Assembly: GCA_965116445.1 (NCBI GenBank)
Contig: OZ220688.1
Span: 3,968,001 to 4,032,000, forward strand
DNA: 64,000 bases
Origin: Multivorans sp965116445
GTDB lineage: Bacteria > Acidobacteriota > Thermoanaerobaculia > Multivoradales > Multivoraceae
Reading direction: 5' to 3'
In this document: one piece after another, positions 1 to 7,938 of the stretch
Position numbering within the stretch: position 1 is the first letter of the stretch
How the letters are laid out: every line of letters begins with the position of its first letter
The notes under the pieces: model-generated
The model's input: the letters and a program-made list of their open reading frames with translations, nothing else
Databases searched by the model: none
What the model was told of the DNA's origin: nothing
Position numbers and translations under genes: made by a program

Positions 1-100
1 CGCCCAGCCGGCCGGTCGGGTCCTTTCCCACGAGAGCGTAGACCAGCACGGGCACGCTCAGCCCGCACCAGATCAGGACGGCGGGCGTGAACCAGGACAC
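1..100 (-). CDS. N-terminus of a membrane protein (partial, runs off window)
   Basis: Read on the minus strand from a GTG at 100, the frame is open to the window edge. It encodes a short hydrophobic stretch (WFTPAVLIWCGLSVPVLVYA) followed by a charged loop, which looks like a first transmembrane helix. The proposed start lies 16 nt after the stop of the PIN-domain toxin, so it could be the next gene of the same transcript. Only about 33 codons are visible, so no function can be given. The start codon is a guess; no clear ribosome site is seen. Confidence 0.4.
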   Translation of the reverse strand, partial: MSWFTPAVLIWCGLSVPVLVYALVGKDPTGRLG

Positions 101-116
101 GGGAACGGTCGAAGGC

Positions 117-506
117 TCAGGCCGGAGACGCTACCGTGAGACCGGCGTCGGCGGCGGCGTCCGCGAGGCGCCGGTCGTAGGTCACGACGGCGTCGAGCCC
201 GTCCAGGGAGAGGGCGGTGGCCAGGTGGATGGCGTCCAGGCTGCGGAGATTTGGTGGCTCGAGCGAGGCGGCATGGGCAAGAGTCCGTTCGCCGAACCCG
301 ATGAGGCTCATCCTCGACAGGATCCGCTGTGCATGCTGCAAGGCTAGCGGCGGCTTTTTCGCCCGGCGCAGGGCTCGCAACACCTCAACTTGCGCGAGCT
401 TGCTGGAGACGTGCTCGCTGTGTTCCGCCAGATAGACGTGGAGCGCGTCCGACTCCGCTTCCGTGAGGACGAGCTTGACGATCGCAGAGGAATCCAGATA
501 GAGCAC
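117..506 (-). CDS. PIN-domain ribonuclease toxin, VapC-like
   Basis: A 129-residue PIN domain. The N-terminal strand LYLDSSAIVKL carries the first acidic metal ligand (Asp5). The conserved late motifs LRSLDAIHLATAL and VVTYDRRLADAA supply the further Asp residues expected of the Mg-dependent active site. VapC toxins of this family cut RNA, usually tRNA or rRNA, and are held inactive by a cognate antitoxin. The GTG at 506 is chosen because it places the signature strand at the very N-terminus, as is usual in the family; the frame itself extends upstream to 563. It lies 22 nt downstream of a Phd-type antitoxin gene on the same strand. The RNA target cannot be read from sequence. Confidence 0.85.
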   Translation of the reverse strand: MLYLDSSAIVKLVLTEAESDALHVYLAEHSEHVSSKLAQVEVLRALRRAKKPPLALQHAQRILSRMSLIGFGERTLAHAASLEPPNLRSLDAIHLATALSLDGLDAVVTYDRRLADAAADAGLTVASPA

Positions 507-528
507 GGTCCGGCAGGGAGCTGCCTGG

Positions 529-840
529 CTAGAGCCGGTCCTCGCGGTCCGCCAGCAGAGCATCGCTGACCTCCGTCGACGGCTCGCCCGGCAGCGGCGG
601 CAGATCGAGCAGGTTTCCCACCGGCCTGGTCGCCCGCCCCTCGGCGATCAGGCGCTCCAGCGGCGACATCTCCTTGGGGAACGGCAGCAGCAGGCCCACC
701 GGCTGGCCCCGGTCCGTGACCTCGAAGCGCTCGCCCCTGCGGATCCGGCGGACGTACACGCTGAGGTTCTGCCGCAGTTCGCGGATGCCGACCCGGGTTG
801 TTTTCGCGGTCGGCTCGGTCGTGGCGGCTGGCTCGGTCAT
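529..840 (-). CDS. Phd/YefM-type antitoxin
   Basis: A 103-residue protein with a short Thr/Ala-rich leader, then the motif VGIRELRQNLSVYVRRI and a strand reading EVTDRGQPVGLLLP. This is the standard Phd/YefM DNA-binding fold seen in antitoxins paired with PIN toxins. The C-terminal part (LIAEGRATRP, then LPPLPGEPSTE) is probably disordered and wraps the toxin. The start ATG at 840 is preferred over an upstream start at 942 because family homology begins right after it. A TACCGT hexamer at 856-851 (minus), preceded by TGC, could be an extended -10 giving a very short leader. Such complexes normally repress their own promoter. Confidence 0.85.
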   Translation of the reverse strand: MTEPAATTEPTAKTTRVGIRELRQNLSVYVRRIRRGERFEVTDRGQPVGLLLPFPKEMSPLERLIAEGRATRPVGNLLDLPPLPGEPSTEVSDALLADREDRL

Positions 841-910
841 GATGACGCACACGGTAGCACATTGGTGCGCGAAGGCTCGCCGGCCCCTCAAGAAACCTGT
901 CTCCTCCCGA

Positions 911-952
911 TTGACACATGACCTTCCCGTGCTAGTCTCCAAATCGGGACTA
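911..952 (+). promoter_or_regulatory. suf operon promoter with candidate Rrf2 operator
   Basis: TTGACA at 911-916 is followed after 16 nt by TAGTCT at 933-938, which is preceded by TGC (an extended -10). An inverted repeat TAGTC (933-937) / GACTA (948-952) overlaps the -10 and start site. A dyad at this place upstream of an Rrf2-family Fe-S regulator gene is what autoregulation by IscR/SufR-type proteins requires. The predicted leader before the ATG at 1056 is about 110 nt. Binding is inferred, not shown. Confidence 0.6.
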
Positions 953-1055
953 TAAGGGTCCCGGTTTAGCGGCGTCAGGCGCCGGGGGCTTTGATCGGAA
1001 GCGCCCAGGTTCCGCTTGCCGCATTGCCCGCCTCACGCGTCGACGACACACCGTC

Positions 1056-1517
1056 ATGATCCGACTGACCAAGCAAGCCGACTACGGCATCGTCCTGATG
1101 ACGCAGCTCGCGTCGACCGGGCAGTCCGCCGCCGCCGAGCTGGCGGCCCAGACCCACCTGCCGGCGCCGATGGTCAGCAAGATTCTCAAGCTGCTGGCCA
1201 AGGCCGGCCTGCTGGTGTCTCATCGCGGCGTGCACGGGGGCTACGAACTCGCGCGCTCGGCGGCGGAAATCAGCGTCGCGCACGTGATTTTCGCGCTTGA
1301 GGGCCCGATCGCCCTGACCGAGTGCAGCGAGCACTCGGAGCACGAGTGTTCGTACGAGGCGTTCTGCCGCGTCCGCGACAACTGGCAACGGATCAACCGC
1401 GCCGTGAGGGGAGCGCTCGAGGACATCACGATCGCCGAGATGGCCCGGCCTGACTTCATGGCCGGCGCCCCCGGCCGCGTCGCCGAGTCGCTGATTTCAC
1501 TGAGGACGACTTCCTGA
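1056..1517 (+). CDS. Rrf2-family Fe-S cluster-sensing regulator of the suf operon
   Basis: A 153-residue Rrf2/IscR-type repressor. The N-terminal winged helix reads RLTKQADYGIVLM, with a recognition region LPAPMVSKILKLL and wing HRGVHGGYELAR. The three cluster ligands are visible as Cys90, Cys98 and Cys104, spaced as C-x7-C-x5-C, close to IscR's Cys92/98/104. In this family an Fe-S-bound form represses Fe-S assembly genes and apo-protein relieves repression. Its TGA overlaps the sufB ATG by one base (TGATG at 1515-1519), which indicates translational coupling. It is the first gene of the suf operon and probably controls the dyad in its own promoter. Confidence 0.92.
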   Translation: MIRLTKQADYGIVLMTQLASTGQSAAAELAAQTHLPAPMVSKILKLLAKAGLLVSHRGVHGGYELARSAAEISVAHVIFALEGPIALTECSEHSEHECSYEAFCRVRDNWQRINRAVRGALEDITIAEMARPDFMAGAPGRVAESLISLRTTS

Positions 1518-2965
1518 TGGCCACCGCCGCGGACACGATCGAAGCACTCGCCGAACGCGAGTACGAGTACGGCTTCGTCACCGACGTCGAGCAGGACACG
1601 GCGCCGCCGGGACTTAGCGAGGAGATCGTCGCCTTCATCTCGGCGAAGAAGAACGAACCCCAGTGGATGCTCGACTGGCGGCTGGACGCCTACCGGGGCT
1701 GGCTGAAGATGGCCGAACCGGAGTGGGCGAACGTGCGCTACGAGCCGGTCGACTACGAGTCCATCTGCTACTACGCCGCGCCGAAGAGCGACGACGACCG
1801 ACCGAAGAGCCTCGACGAGATCGACCCGGAAATCCTGGCGACCTACGAGAAGCTCGGCATCCCGCTCAAGGAGCAGGAGATGCTGGCCGGCGTCGCGGTG
1901 GACGCGGTGTTCGACAGCGTCTCCGTGGCGACGACGTTCCGCGAGAAGCTGTCGGAACTCGGGGTCATCTTCTGCTCGTTCTCCGAGGCGGTGCAGGATC
2001 ACCCCGAACTGGTGAAGAAGTACCTGGGCACGGTCGTGCCGCGGCGGGACAACTTCTTCGCCGCCCTGAACTCGGCCGTGTTCTCGGACGGCTCCTTCGT
2101 CTACATCCCGAAGGGCGTCCGCTGCCCGATGGAGCTCTCGACCTACTTCCGCATCAACGCGATGAACACGGGCCAGTTCGAGCGCACGCTGATCATCGCG
2201 GACGAGGGCAGCTACGTGAGCTACCTCGAAGGCTGCACGGCGCCGATGCGCGACGAGAACCAGTTGCACGCGGCGGTCGTCGAACTGGTCGCCCACGAGG
2301 ATGCGCAGATCAAGTACTCCACGGTCCAGAACTGGTACCCGGGCGACAAGCAAGGCGTGGGCGGCATCTACAACTTCGTGACGAAGCGCGGCCTCTGCGA
2401 GGGCCGGCGTAGCAAGATCTCCTGGACCCAGGTCGAGACCGGCTCGGCGGTCACCTGGAAGTACCCGAGCTGCATCCTGAAGGGCGACGACTCGGTGGGC
2501 GAGTTCTACTCGGTGGCCGTGTCGAACAACCGCCAGCAGGCCGACACCGGGACCAAGATGATCCATGTCGGCAAGCGGACGTCGAGCACGATCGTCTCGA
2601 AGGGGATCTCGGCCGGCGAGGGCCAGAACACGTACCGCGGTTCGGTGCGGATTCTGCGTTCAGCCGAGGACGCCCGCAATTTCTCGCAGTGCGACTCGAT
2701 GCTGATCGGCGATCGCTGCGGCGCGCACACGTTCCCCTACATCGACGTCGCGAATCCGAGCGCCCAGATGGAGCACGAAGCGTCGACGTCGAAGATCGGC
2801 GAAGACCAGATTTTCTACTGCAATCAACGTGGCATCGAGACCGAGGATGCCGTTTCCATGATCGTCAACGGGTTCTGCAAGGAAGTGTTCCGCGAGCTGC
2901 CGATGGAGTTTGCGGTGGAGGCACAGAAGCTGCTCGAGGTGAGTCTCGAGGGCAGCGTCGGCTAG
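1517..2965 (+). CDS. sufB: SufB, Fe-S cluster scaffold subunit
   Basis: 482 residues, the usual SufB length. SufB is the scaffold subunit of the cytoplasmic SufBC2D complex on which nascent clusters are built. Recognisable family blocks are the early YEYGFVTDVEQDTAP, the central SYLEGCTAPMRDENQLHAAV, and the C-terminal RCGAHTFPYIDV with EHEASTSKIGEDQIFYCNQR. These include the conserved cysteines and the His/Glu region at the SufB-SufD interface. The start ATG overlaps the regulator stop codon, and sufC follows 72 nt later. Confidence 0.97.
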   Translation: MATAADTIEALAEREYEYGFVTDVEQDTAPPGLSEEIVAFISAKKNEPQWMLDWRLDAYRGWLKMAEPEWANVRYEPVDYESICYYAAPKSDDDRPKSLDEIDPEILATYEKLGIPLKEQEMLAGVAVDAVFDSVSVATTFREKLSELGVIFCSFSEAVQDHPELVKKYLGTVVPRRDNFFAALNSAVFSDGSFVYIPKGVRCPMELSTYFRINAMNTGQFERTLIIADEGSYVSYLEGCTAPMRDENQLHAAVVELVAHEDAQIKYSTVQNWYPGDKQGVGGIYNFVTKRGLCEGRRSKISWTQVETGSAVTWKYPSCILKGDDSVGEFYSVAVSNNRQQADTGTKMIHVGKRTSSTIVSKGISAGEGQNTYRGSVRILRSAEDARNFSQCDSMLIGDRCGAHTFPYIDVANPSAQMEHEASTSKIGEDQIFYCNQRGIETEDAVSMIVNGFCKEVFRELPMEFAVEAQKLLEVSLEGSVG

Positions 2966-3037
2966 GACCCCGCGAAGGGGGCCGGATGCTGCCGGAACCG
3001 CAAGCGGCTGCCCAGGCGCCGCACGGAGAGATGAAGC

Positions 3038-3793
3038 ATGCTGAGTGTGAGTGACCTTCACGCGAGGGTCGAAGAACAGGAAATCCTGCGGGGCGTCGAC
3101 CTCGAGGTCAAGGCGGGCGAAGTCCACGCCGTGATGGGGCCGAACGGCTCCGGCAAGAGCACGTTCGCCCAGGTGCTCGCGGGCCGCGAGGACTACGAGG
3201 TCACGGCGGGTTCGATGGAGCTGGACGGCTCCGACCTGCAGGAGATGGCGCCGGAAGAGCGAGCCCACGCCGGCCTCTTCCTCGCCTTCCAGTACCCGGT
3301 CGAGATCCCGGGCGTCGGCAACAGCTACTTCCTCAAGGCGGCCGTCAACGCGACCCGCAAGGCGAGGGGCGAGCAGGAGCTCGACGCGATGGACTTTCTC
3401 CAGTTGCTCCGCGAGCGCGCGAAGCTGGTCGACGTGGACGACGCCCTGCTGCGGCGTCCGGTGAACGAGGGCTTCTCCGGCGGCGAGAAGAAGCGGAACG
3501 AGATCCTCCAGATGGCGGTGCTCGAGCCGCGGTTGGCCGTGCTCGACGAAACGGACTCCGGGCTCGACATCGACGCCCTGAAGACGGTGGCGGCCGGGGT
3601 CAACGCGCTCCGGAACGAGGACCGGGCCTTCGTCATCATCACGCACTACCAGCGGCTGCTCAACTACATTGTGCCCGACCACGTCCACGTGCTCCAGGGC
3701 GGGCGGATCGTCCGCTCGGGCGGCAGCGAGCTCGCCCATGAGCTCGAGGAAAAGGGCTACGCCGGTCTGACCAACGGCTCCGCGGGGGAGTAG
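3038..3793 (+). CDS. sufC: SufC, Fe-S assembly ATPase
   Basis: A 251-residue ABC ATPase of the SufBC2D complex; its ATP-driven dimerisation opens the SufB-SufD interface for cluster assembly. Walker A is GPNGSGKS at residues 34-41. The signature is FSGGEKKRNEILQMA, the SufC form of the ABC signature. Walker B is LAVLDETDSGLDIDAL, and the switch His lies in VIITHYQRLL. GGAGAG at 3025-3030 sits 7 nt before the ATG and fixes the start. The stop is 5 nt before the GTG of sufD. Confidence 0.97.
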   Translation: MLSVSDLHARVEEQEILRGVDLEVKAGEVHAVMGPNGSGKSTFAQVLAGREDYEVTAGSMELDGSDLQEMAPEERAHAGLFLAFQYPVEIPGVGNSYFLKAAVNATRKARGEQELDAMDFLQLLRERAKLVDVDDALLRRPVNEGFSGGEKKRNEILQMAVLEPRLAVLDETDSGLDIDALKTVAAGVNALRNEDRAFVIITHYQRLLNYIVPDHVHVLQGGRIVRSGGSELAHELEEKGYAGLTNGSAGE

Positions 3794-3798
3794 ATCGG

Positions 3799-5175
3799 GT
3801 GACCTCCACCGCCGGCCCGTTCACGGGTCCCTACCTGGACCTCTACTCCCGCCGTACCGGGGAGCCCGGCTTCCTGCGCGCGCGGCGGCAGCAGGCGCTT
3901 CAGCGTTTCGAGGCCGCGGGCTTCCCGACCTCCCGCGACGAGGAGTGGCGGCAGACGAACCTCGGCCCGCTTCTGCGCGCGACGCCGGAGACCGCCGCGC
4001 GGCAGGCGCTCCGAGGGGGCGAAGCAGAGCCCTACCTCTATCCCGACTGCCACCGGATCGTGTTCGTCAACGGGCGCTACGCGCCGGAGGCGTCGATCCT
4101 GCCGGAGGGTGTCACGGTTGCGCCCCTGGCCGACCTTTCCGCGGTCGGCGAACACGCTGACGTGATCGCGGAGCACCTCGGAGCAACCGCCTGCGGTCTC
4201 GCATCGTGCAGCGCGGACGCTGGCGTTCACGCCTTCGCGGCGCTCAACACCGCCCTGTTCGAAGACGGAGCGGCGATCGTGATCCCGGAAGGCGCGGTCG
4301 TCGAGGAGCCGATTCAGGTGCTGTGGCTCAGCCTGCCCTCGTCCGGCGCCGGGCAGGCCGGCGACGGCGCGTCCGCCCGGCTTGAGGTCAGCTTTCCGCG
4401 CCTGCTCGTCGTCGCCGGCGAGAACAGCCAGGCGTCGGTCGTCGAGACCTATGCCGCGGACCCGGAGGCCGGCGGTTACTTCGTCTGCCCGGCCGCGGAG
4501 TTCGTCTGCCGGGCGGGCTCCGTCCTCCGGCACACGCGGCTCCAGGCCGATGCGCCGGACGCGTTTCACCTGGGTTTTCAGCATGCGGAAATCGAACGGT
4601 CGGCCGTCTTCGACTCGTGCTCCCTGGCGTTCGGCGGCGGGCTTGTCCGCAACGACGCTGTTGCACTCCTTGACGGCGAGGGTGCGCACTGCACCCTGGA
4701 CGGCCTCTACGTGGTGGACGGCGCCCGGTTCGTGGACAACCACATGCGCGTCGAGCATCGCCAGCCGCATACGACGAGCCACCAGCTCTACAAGGGCGTT
4801 CTCGACGACCGGGCGCGCTCTGTCTTCAACGGTCGCATCTACGTGCACAAGGCCGCGCAGAAGACGGACGCCAAGCAGACGAACCGCAACCTCCTGCTGT
4901 CCAGGTCCGCCCTCGCGAACAGCAACCCCCAGCTCGAGATTTTCGCCGACGACGTGCGCTGCACCCACGGCTCGACGATCGGCCGGCTGGACGAGGACGC
5001 GCTCTTCTATCTGAGGGCCCGCGGCCTTCCCCGCGACGAGGCGTACGGCATGCTCGTCTACGCGTTTGCCCGCGAGCTGGTCGAGAAAGCCTCCTTCGAG
5101 CCGCTCCGGCAGGACCTGGAGGGCAGATTGCGGGCGAGTCTGAACGGCGGCCCGGCCGGCGGCGGGAGCAGGTAG
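3799..5175 (+). CDS. sufD: SufD, Fe-S scaffold complex subunit
   Basis: 458 residues and SufB-related. The C-terminal half carries the SufB/D beta-helix core: HRQPHTTSHQLYKGVLDD, FNGRIYVHKAAQKTDAKQ and CTHGSTIGRLDEDALFYLRARG. The conserved His of the last motif takes part at the SufB-SufD interface in characterised homologues. It starts with GTG 5 nt after sufC, with GGGGAG at 3785-3790 as ribosome site. The N-terminal helical region is divergent, as is normal for SufD. Confidence 0.95.
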   Translation: MTSTAGPFTGPYLDLYSRRTGEPGFLRARRQQALQRFEAAGFPTSRDEEWRQTNLGPLLRATPETAARQALRGGEAEPYLYPDCHRIVFVNGRYAPEASILPEGVTVAPLADLSAVGEHADVIAEHLGATACGLASCSADAGVHAFAALNTALFEDGAAIVIPEGAVVEEPIQVLWLSLPSSGAGQAGDGASARLEVSFPRLLVVAGENSQASVVETYAADPEAGGYFVCPAAEFVCRAGSVLRHTRLQADAPDAFHLGFQHAEIERSAVFDSCSLAFGGGLVRNDAVALLDGEGAHCTLDGLYVVDGARFVDNHMRVEHRQPHTTSHQLYKGVLDDRARSVFNGRIYVHKAAQKTDAKQTNRNLLLSRSALANSNPQLEIFADDVRCTHGSTIGRLDEDALFYLRARGLPRDEAYGMLVYAFARELVEKASFEPLRQDLEGRLRASLNGGPAGGGSR

Positions 5176-5179
5176 GCCG

Positions 5180-6463
5180 ATGACGGCTCCGGCGCCGCTG
5201 GCGGAGCGGGAGCGGCCGGCAGCGGCCGCGGCCCTCGACGTCGACCGCCTGCGTGAGTCCTTCCCGATCCTCGATCGGGAAGTCCACGGCCACCCGCTTG
5301 TCTACCTGGACAACGCCGCCAGCGCGCAGCGGCCGGAGGCGGTCATCGACGCGGTCAGCGACTGCTACCGCACCTACTACGCGAACGCTCACCGCGGCGT
5401 CCACGCGCTCTCCGAGCAGTCGACCGACGCCTACGAAGCGGCCCGCGGCAAGGTCGCCGGCTTCATCGGCGCCGCGAGCAGCGCCGAGCTGGTCTTCACG
5501 CGCGGGACCACGGAGAGCCTGAACCTCGTTGCCCAAAGCTACGCCCGGCCGCGCCTTCAGCCCGGCGACGAGGTGCTGCTGACCGAGATGGAGCACCACT
5601 CGAACATCGTCCCCTGGCAGCTCGTCTGCGAGCAGACTGGCGCCCGGGTTCGGGCTGCACCGATCACGGACGACGGCGATCTCGATCTCGATGAGCTGGC
5701 CGAGATGGTCGGCGGGCGCACCAAAGTGGTAGCACTCGCCCACGTCTCGAACGCTCTCGGCACGGTGAACGACGTCGCCGCCGTCGCCCGTCTGGTTCGG
5801 GAGCGCTCGGATGCCGCCGTCGTCGTCGACGGCGCCCAGGCCGTGCCGCACATGGAGGTCGACGTGTCCGCCCTCGGCTGCGACTTCTACGCCTTCTCCG
5901 GCCACAAGATGTACGGCCCCGGCGGCATCGGCGCGCTGTGGGGTCGCGCGGAGCTGCTGGCGTCGATGCCGCCCTACCACGGCGGCGGCGCGATGATCAC
6001 CCGGGTCACGTTCGAACGCAGCGAGTACACGGTGCCGCCGCACCGGTTCGAGGCGGGAACGCCTGCCATCGCGCCGGCGATCGGGTTCGGTGTCGCCGTC
6101 TCGTTCCTCGAGTCGGTCGGGCTGGAGCGGATCGAGCGGCACGAGCAGGAACTTCTTTCCCACACTCTGGAACAGCTGGACGATCTACCCTGGGTGCGAG
6201 TGCTGGGGCACGCCCCTGGCGCCGGGTCGGCGCGGGCGGCGGTCGTGTCGCTTGTGATCGACGGCTCGCACCCCCACGATGTGGCAACGATTCTCGACGA
6301 GCAGGGAATCGCGATTCGGGCGGGCCATCATTGCGCCCAGCCGCTGATGGAGCGGCTCGGCGTCCCGGCCACAGTGCGCGCCTCGTTCGGGATGTACAAC
6401 ACCCACGAGGAAGTCGACCAACTCGTCCTCGGGCTGCACGAAGTGCGGCGGATCTTCGGCTGA
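5180..6463 (+). CDS. sufS: SufS, group II cysteine desulfurase
   Basis: A 427-residue PLP enzyme that removes sulfur from cysteine as a persulfide for Fe-S assembly. The PLP lysine is Lys243 in FSGHKMYGPGGIG. The catalytic cysteine is Cys385 in RAGHHCAQPLM, with the RxGHHCAQP sequence typical of SufS rather than IscS. Other fold motifs are LDNAASAQRP, TRGTTESLN and EMEHHSNIVPW. It starts 4 nt after sufD. A SufU-type sulfur acceptor follows directly, and I see no SufE. Confidence 0.97.
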   Translation: MTAPAPLAERERPAAAAALDVDRLRESFPILDREVHGHPLVYLDNAASAQRPEAVIDAVSDCYRTYYANAHRGVHALSEQSTDAYEAARGKVAGFIGAASSAELVFTRGTTESLNLVAQSYARPRLQPGDEVLLTEMEHHSNIVPWQLVCEQTGARVRAAPITDDGDLDLDELAEMVGGRTKVVALAHVSNALGTVNDVAAVARLVRERSDAAVVVDGAQAVPHMEVDVSALGCDFYAFSGHKMYGPGGIGALWGRAELLASMPPYHGGGAMITRVTFERSEYTVPPHRFEAGTPAIAPAIGFGVAVSFLESVGLERIERHEQELLSHTLEQLDDLPWVRVLGHAPGAGSARAAVVSLVIDGSHPHDVATILDEQGIAIRAGHHCAQPLMERLGVPATVRASFGMYNTHEEVDQLVLGLHEVRRIFG

Positions 6464-6489
6464 GGGCCATAGGGTAGGCGACGACGACG

Positions 6490-6942
6490 ATGTCCGATCT
6501 CCGTGATCTCTACCAGCAGGTCATCCTCGACCACTACCGCGCGCCGCGAAACTTCGGCCCGCTGGAGCCGGTGTCGAGCTGCGCCGAGGGCTACAACCCG
6601 CTGTGCGGCGACAAGGTCAAGGTTTACCTGCGCACCGACGGCGAGCAGATCGAGGGCCTGACATTCGAGGGCGTCGGATGCGCGATCTCGACCGCTTCGG
6701 CGTCGCTGATGACGGAGGCCGTCCGCGGGCTCGACCGCTCGGAGGCCGAGGCGCTGCTGGCGGCCTTCCTGGCTCTGATGACCGGGGACGGCGAAGGGGC
6801 CAACGGTGTGCCGCTCGGCAAGCTCGAGGTCCTGAGCGGCGTGAAGGACTATCCGGTCCGGATCAAGTGCGCGACCCTGGCGTGGCATGCTCTACGCACC
6901 GCGTTGGAAGGTGGCGACACAGAGGCGGTGTCCACGGAATGA
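6490..6942 (+). CDS. sufU: SufU, Zn-dependent sulfurtransferase partner of SufS
   Basis: 150 residues of the IscU/SufU fold. The Zn ligands and sulfur-accepting Cys are visible as Cys39 and Asp41 in YNPLCGDKV, Cys64 in EGVGCAISTAS and Cys127 in RIKCATLAW. They match Cys41, Asp43, Cys66 and Cys128 of Bacillus SufU. The usual SufU insertion before the last Cys is present, which argues against a scaffold-type IscU. In this family the protein accepts persulfide sulfur from SufS by zinc-ligand swapping. The gene is in the middle of the suf operon. Confidence 0.95.
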   Translation: MSDLRDLYQQVILDHYRAPRNFGPLEPVSSCAEGYNPLCGDKVKVYLRTDGEQIEGLTFEGVGCAISTASASLMTEAVRGLDRSEAEALLAAFLALMTGDGEGANGVPLGKLEVLSGVKDYPVRIKCATLAWHALRTALEGGDTEAVSTE

Positions 6943-6977
6943 GATGGCCACGCCGGCGCAGAACGGAGGAACGCGCG

Positions 6978-7319
6978 ATGGAGAAGGCGGCAGAAAGCAC
7001 GATGCCCGCGACGGCGGCCGATCTGGAGGCCCGGATCGTCGAGGCCCTGAAGACCGTCTTCGACCCGGAGATCCCGGTCGATATCTATGAACTCGGCCTG
7101 ATCTACGACGTGAGCATCGATGCCAGCGCCCACGTCAAGCTGCAGATGACCCTGACCTCACCGCACTGCCCGGTCGCCGAGTCGCTTCCGGGCGACGTCG
7201 AGCGGACGGTGCAGGGCGTCGAGGGCGTCGATGGCGCCGAAGTCGAGGTGGTCTGGGATCCCACCTGGAATCCGGCGATGATGAGCGAAGCAGCCAAACT
7301 CGAACTGGGATTCTTCTGA
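6978..7319 (+). CDS. DUF59/MIP18-family Fe-S assembly protein (SufT-like)
   Basis: 113 residues, a single MIP18 (DUF59) domain: IVEALKTVFDPEIPVDIYELGLIYDV, written here in two halves IVEALKTVFDPEIP and VDIYELGLIYDV, then TLTSPHCPVAESLPGDVE with the family's conserved Cys. Proteins of this family (SufT, PaaD) help cluster delivery or maturation of particular Fe-S proteins. GGAGGA at 6965-6970, 7 nt before the ATG, decides this start over the longer open frame. It is the last recognisable Fe-S gene of the operon. Confidence 0.9.
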   Translation: MEKAAESTMPATAADLEARIVEALKTVFDPEIPVDIYELGLIYDVSIDASAHVKLQMTLTSPHCPVAESLPGDVERTVQGVEGVDGAEVEVVWDPTWNPAMMSEAAKLELGFF

Positions 7320-7339
7320 TGAACACACCGAAAGACATC

Positions 7340-7402
7340 GGGTGCGCCGCCCCTTTGGCCGGCATCCGTTACTGGGTGCGCCGGCGTCCTCGCCGGCATC
7401 CG
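7340..7402 (+). repeat. Two short palindromic repeat units in tandem
   Basis: Two copies of the short form of the window-wide repeat: GGGTGCGCCG, a variable centre, then GGCCGGCATCC (7340-7368) or CGCCGGCATCC (7373-7402). They fill the gap between the DUF59 gene and the phosphatase gene and end directly at the latter's ribosome site. Confidence 0.8.
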
Positions 7403-7416
7403 GAGGAGGTCTTCTG

Positions 7417-7938
7417 ATGCGTAACCTCTCCCTCGCGACCGCGCTCTCCTTCCTGGCTCTCCTCCTCGCAGCGCCCGCAGCCTTCGCCGAAGAGAAGGAC
7501 CACGGTCTGCGGGGCGCGAAGCACCCGGAACCGAACGTCCTCTTCGGCGGTCAACCGACCGAGGCTCAACTCGAGGCGATGGCCGCGGAAGGCCTGTCCT
7601 TCGTCCTGGACCTGCGCGCCGAGGGTGAGAACCGCGGCTTCGACGAGCAGGCTGCCCTCCAGAGCCTGGACATTCCCTATCTCAACCTGCCCGTGGACGC
7701 GGAACGGCTGGAGCAGCCCGAGACCTTCGAGCGCTTCATCGAAGCGATGGAGAAGCTCGATGGTCCGACGCTCGTTCACTGCGCCTCGGGCAACCGGGTC
7801 GGCGCCCTCTACTACGCCTACCTCGTGGCCGGGAAAGGTGAGGACCGGGAAGAAGCCCGCGCCCGCGCCAGGGAGAACGGTCTGCGCAGCGCGGCGCTCG
7901 AGAAGGCCGTTGATCGCTATCTGGATACGAAGCCCTGA
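7417..7938 (+). CDS. Exported DUF442-like tyrosine-phosphatase-fold protein
   Basis: 173 residues. A signal peptide (MRNLSLATALSFLALLLA then APAAFA) places it in the periplasm. The mature part follows the pattern of the DUF442/Blh-type phosphatase domain: FGGQPTEAQLEAMAAEG, VLDLRAEGEN, then the active-site loop HCASGNRVGA with Cys122 and Arg127. The spacing is C-x4-R, as in DUF442 proteins, not the C-x5-R of classical tyrosine phosphatases. The start ATG is fixed by GGAGGAG at 7402-7408. The stop overlaps the transketolase ATG (TGATG), so the two are translationally coupled. Substrate unknown. Confidence 0.75.
   Translation: MRNLSLATALSFLALLLAAPAAFAEEKDHGLRGAKHPEPNVLFGGQPTEAQLEAMAAEGLSFVLDLRAEGENRGFDEQAALQSLDIPYLNLPVDAERLEQPETFERFIEAMEKLDGPTLVHCASGNRVGALYYAYLVAGKGEDREEARARARENGLRSAALEKAVDRYLDTKP

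Noticed and set aside
1241..2566. Minus-strand open frame of 441 codons across sufB
   Set aside because: Low-complexity shadow of sufB, which is unambiguous on the plus strand.
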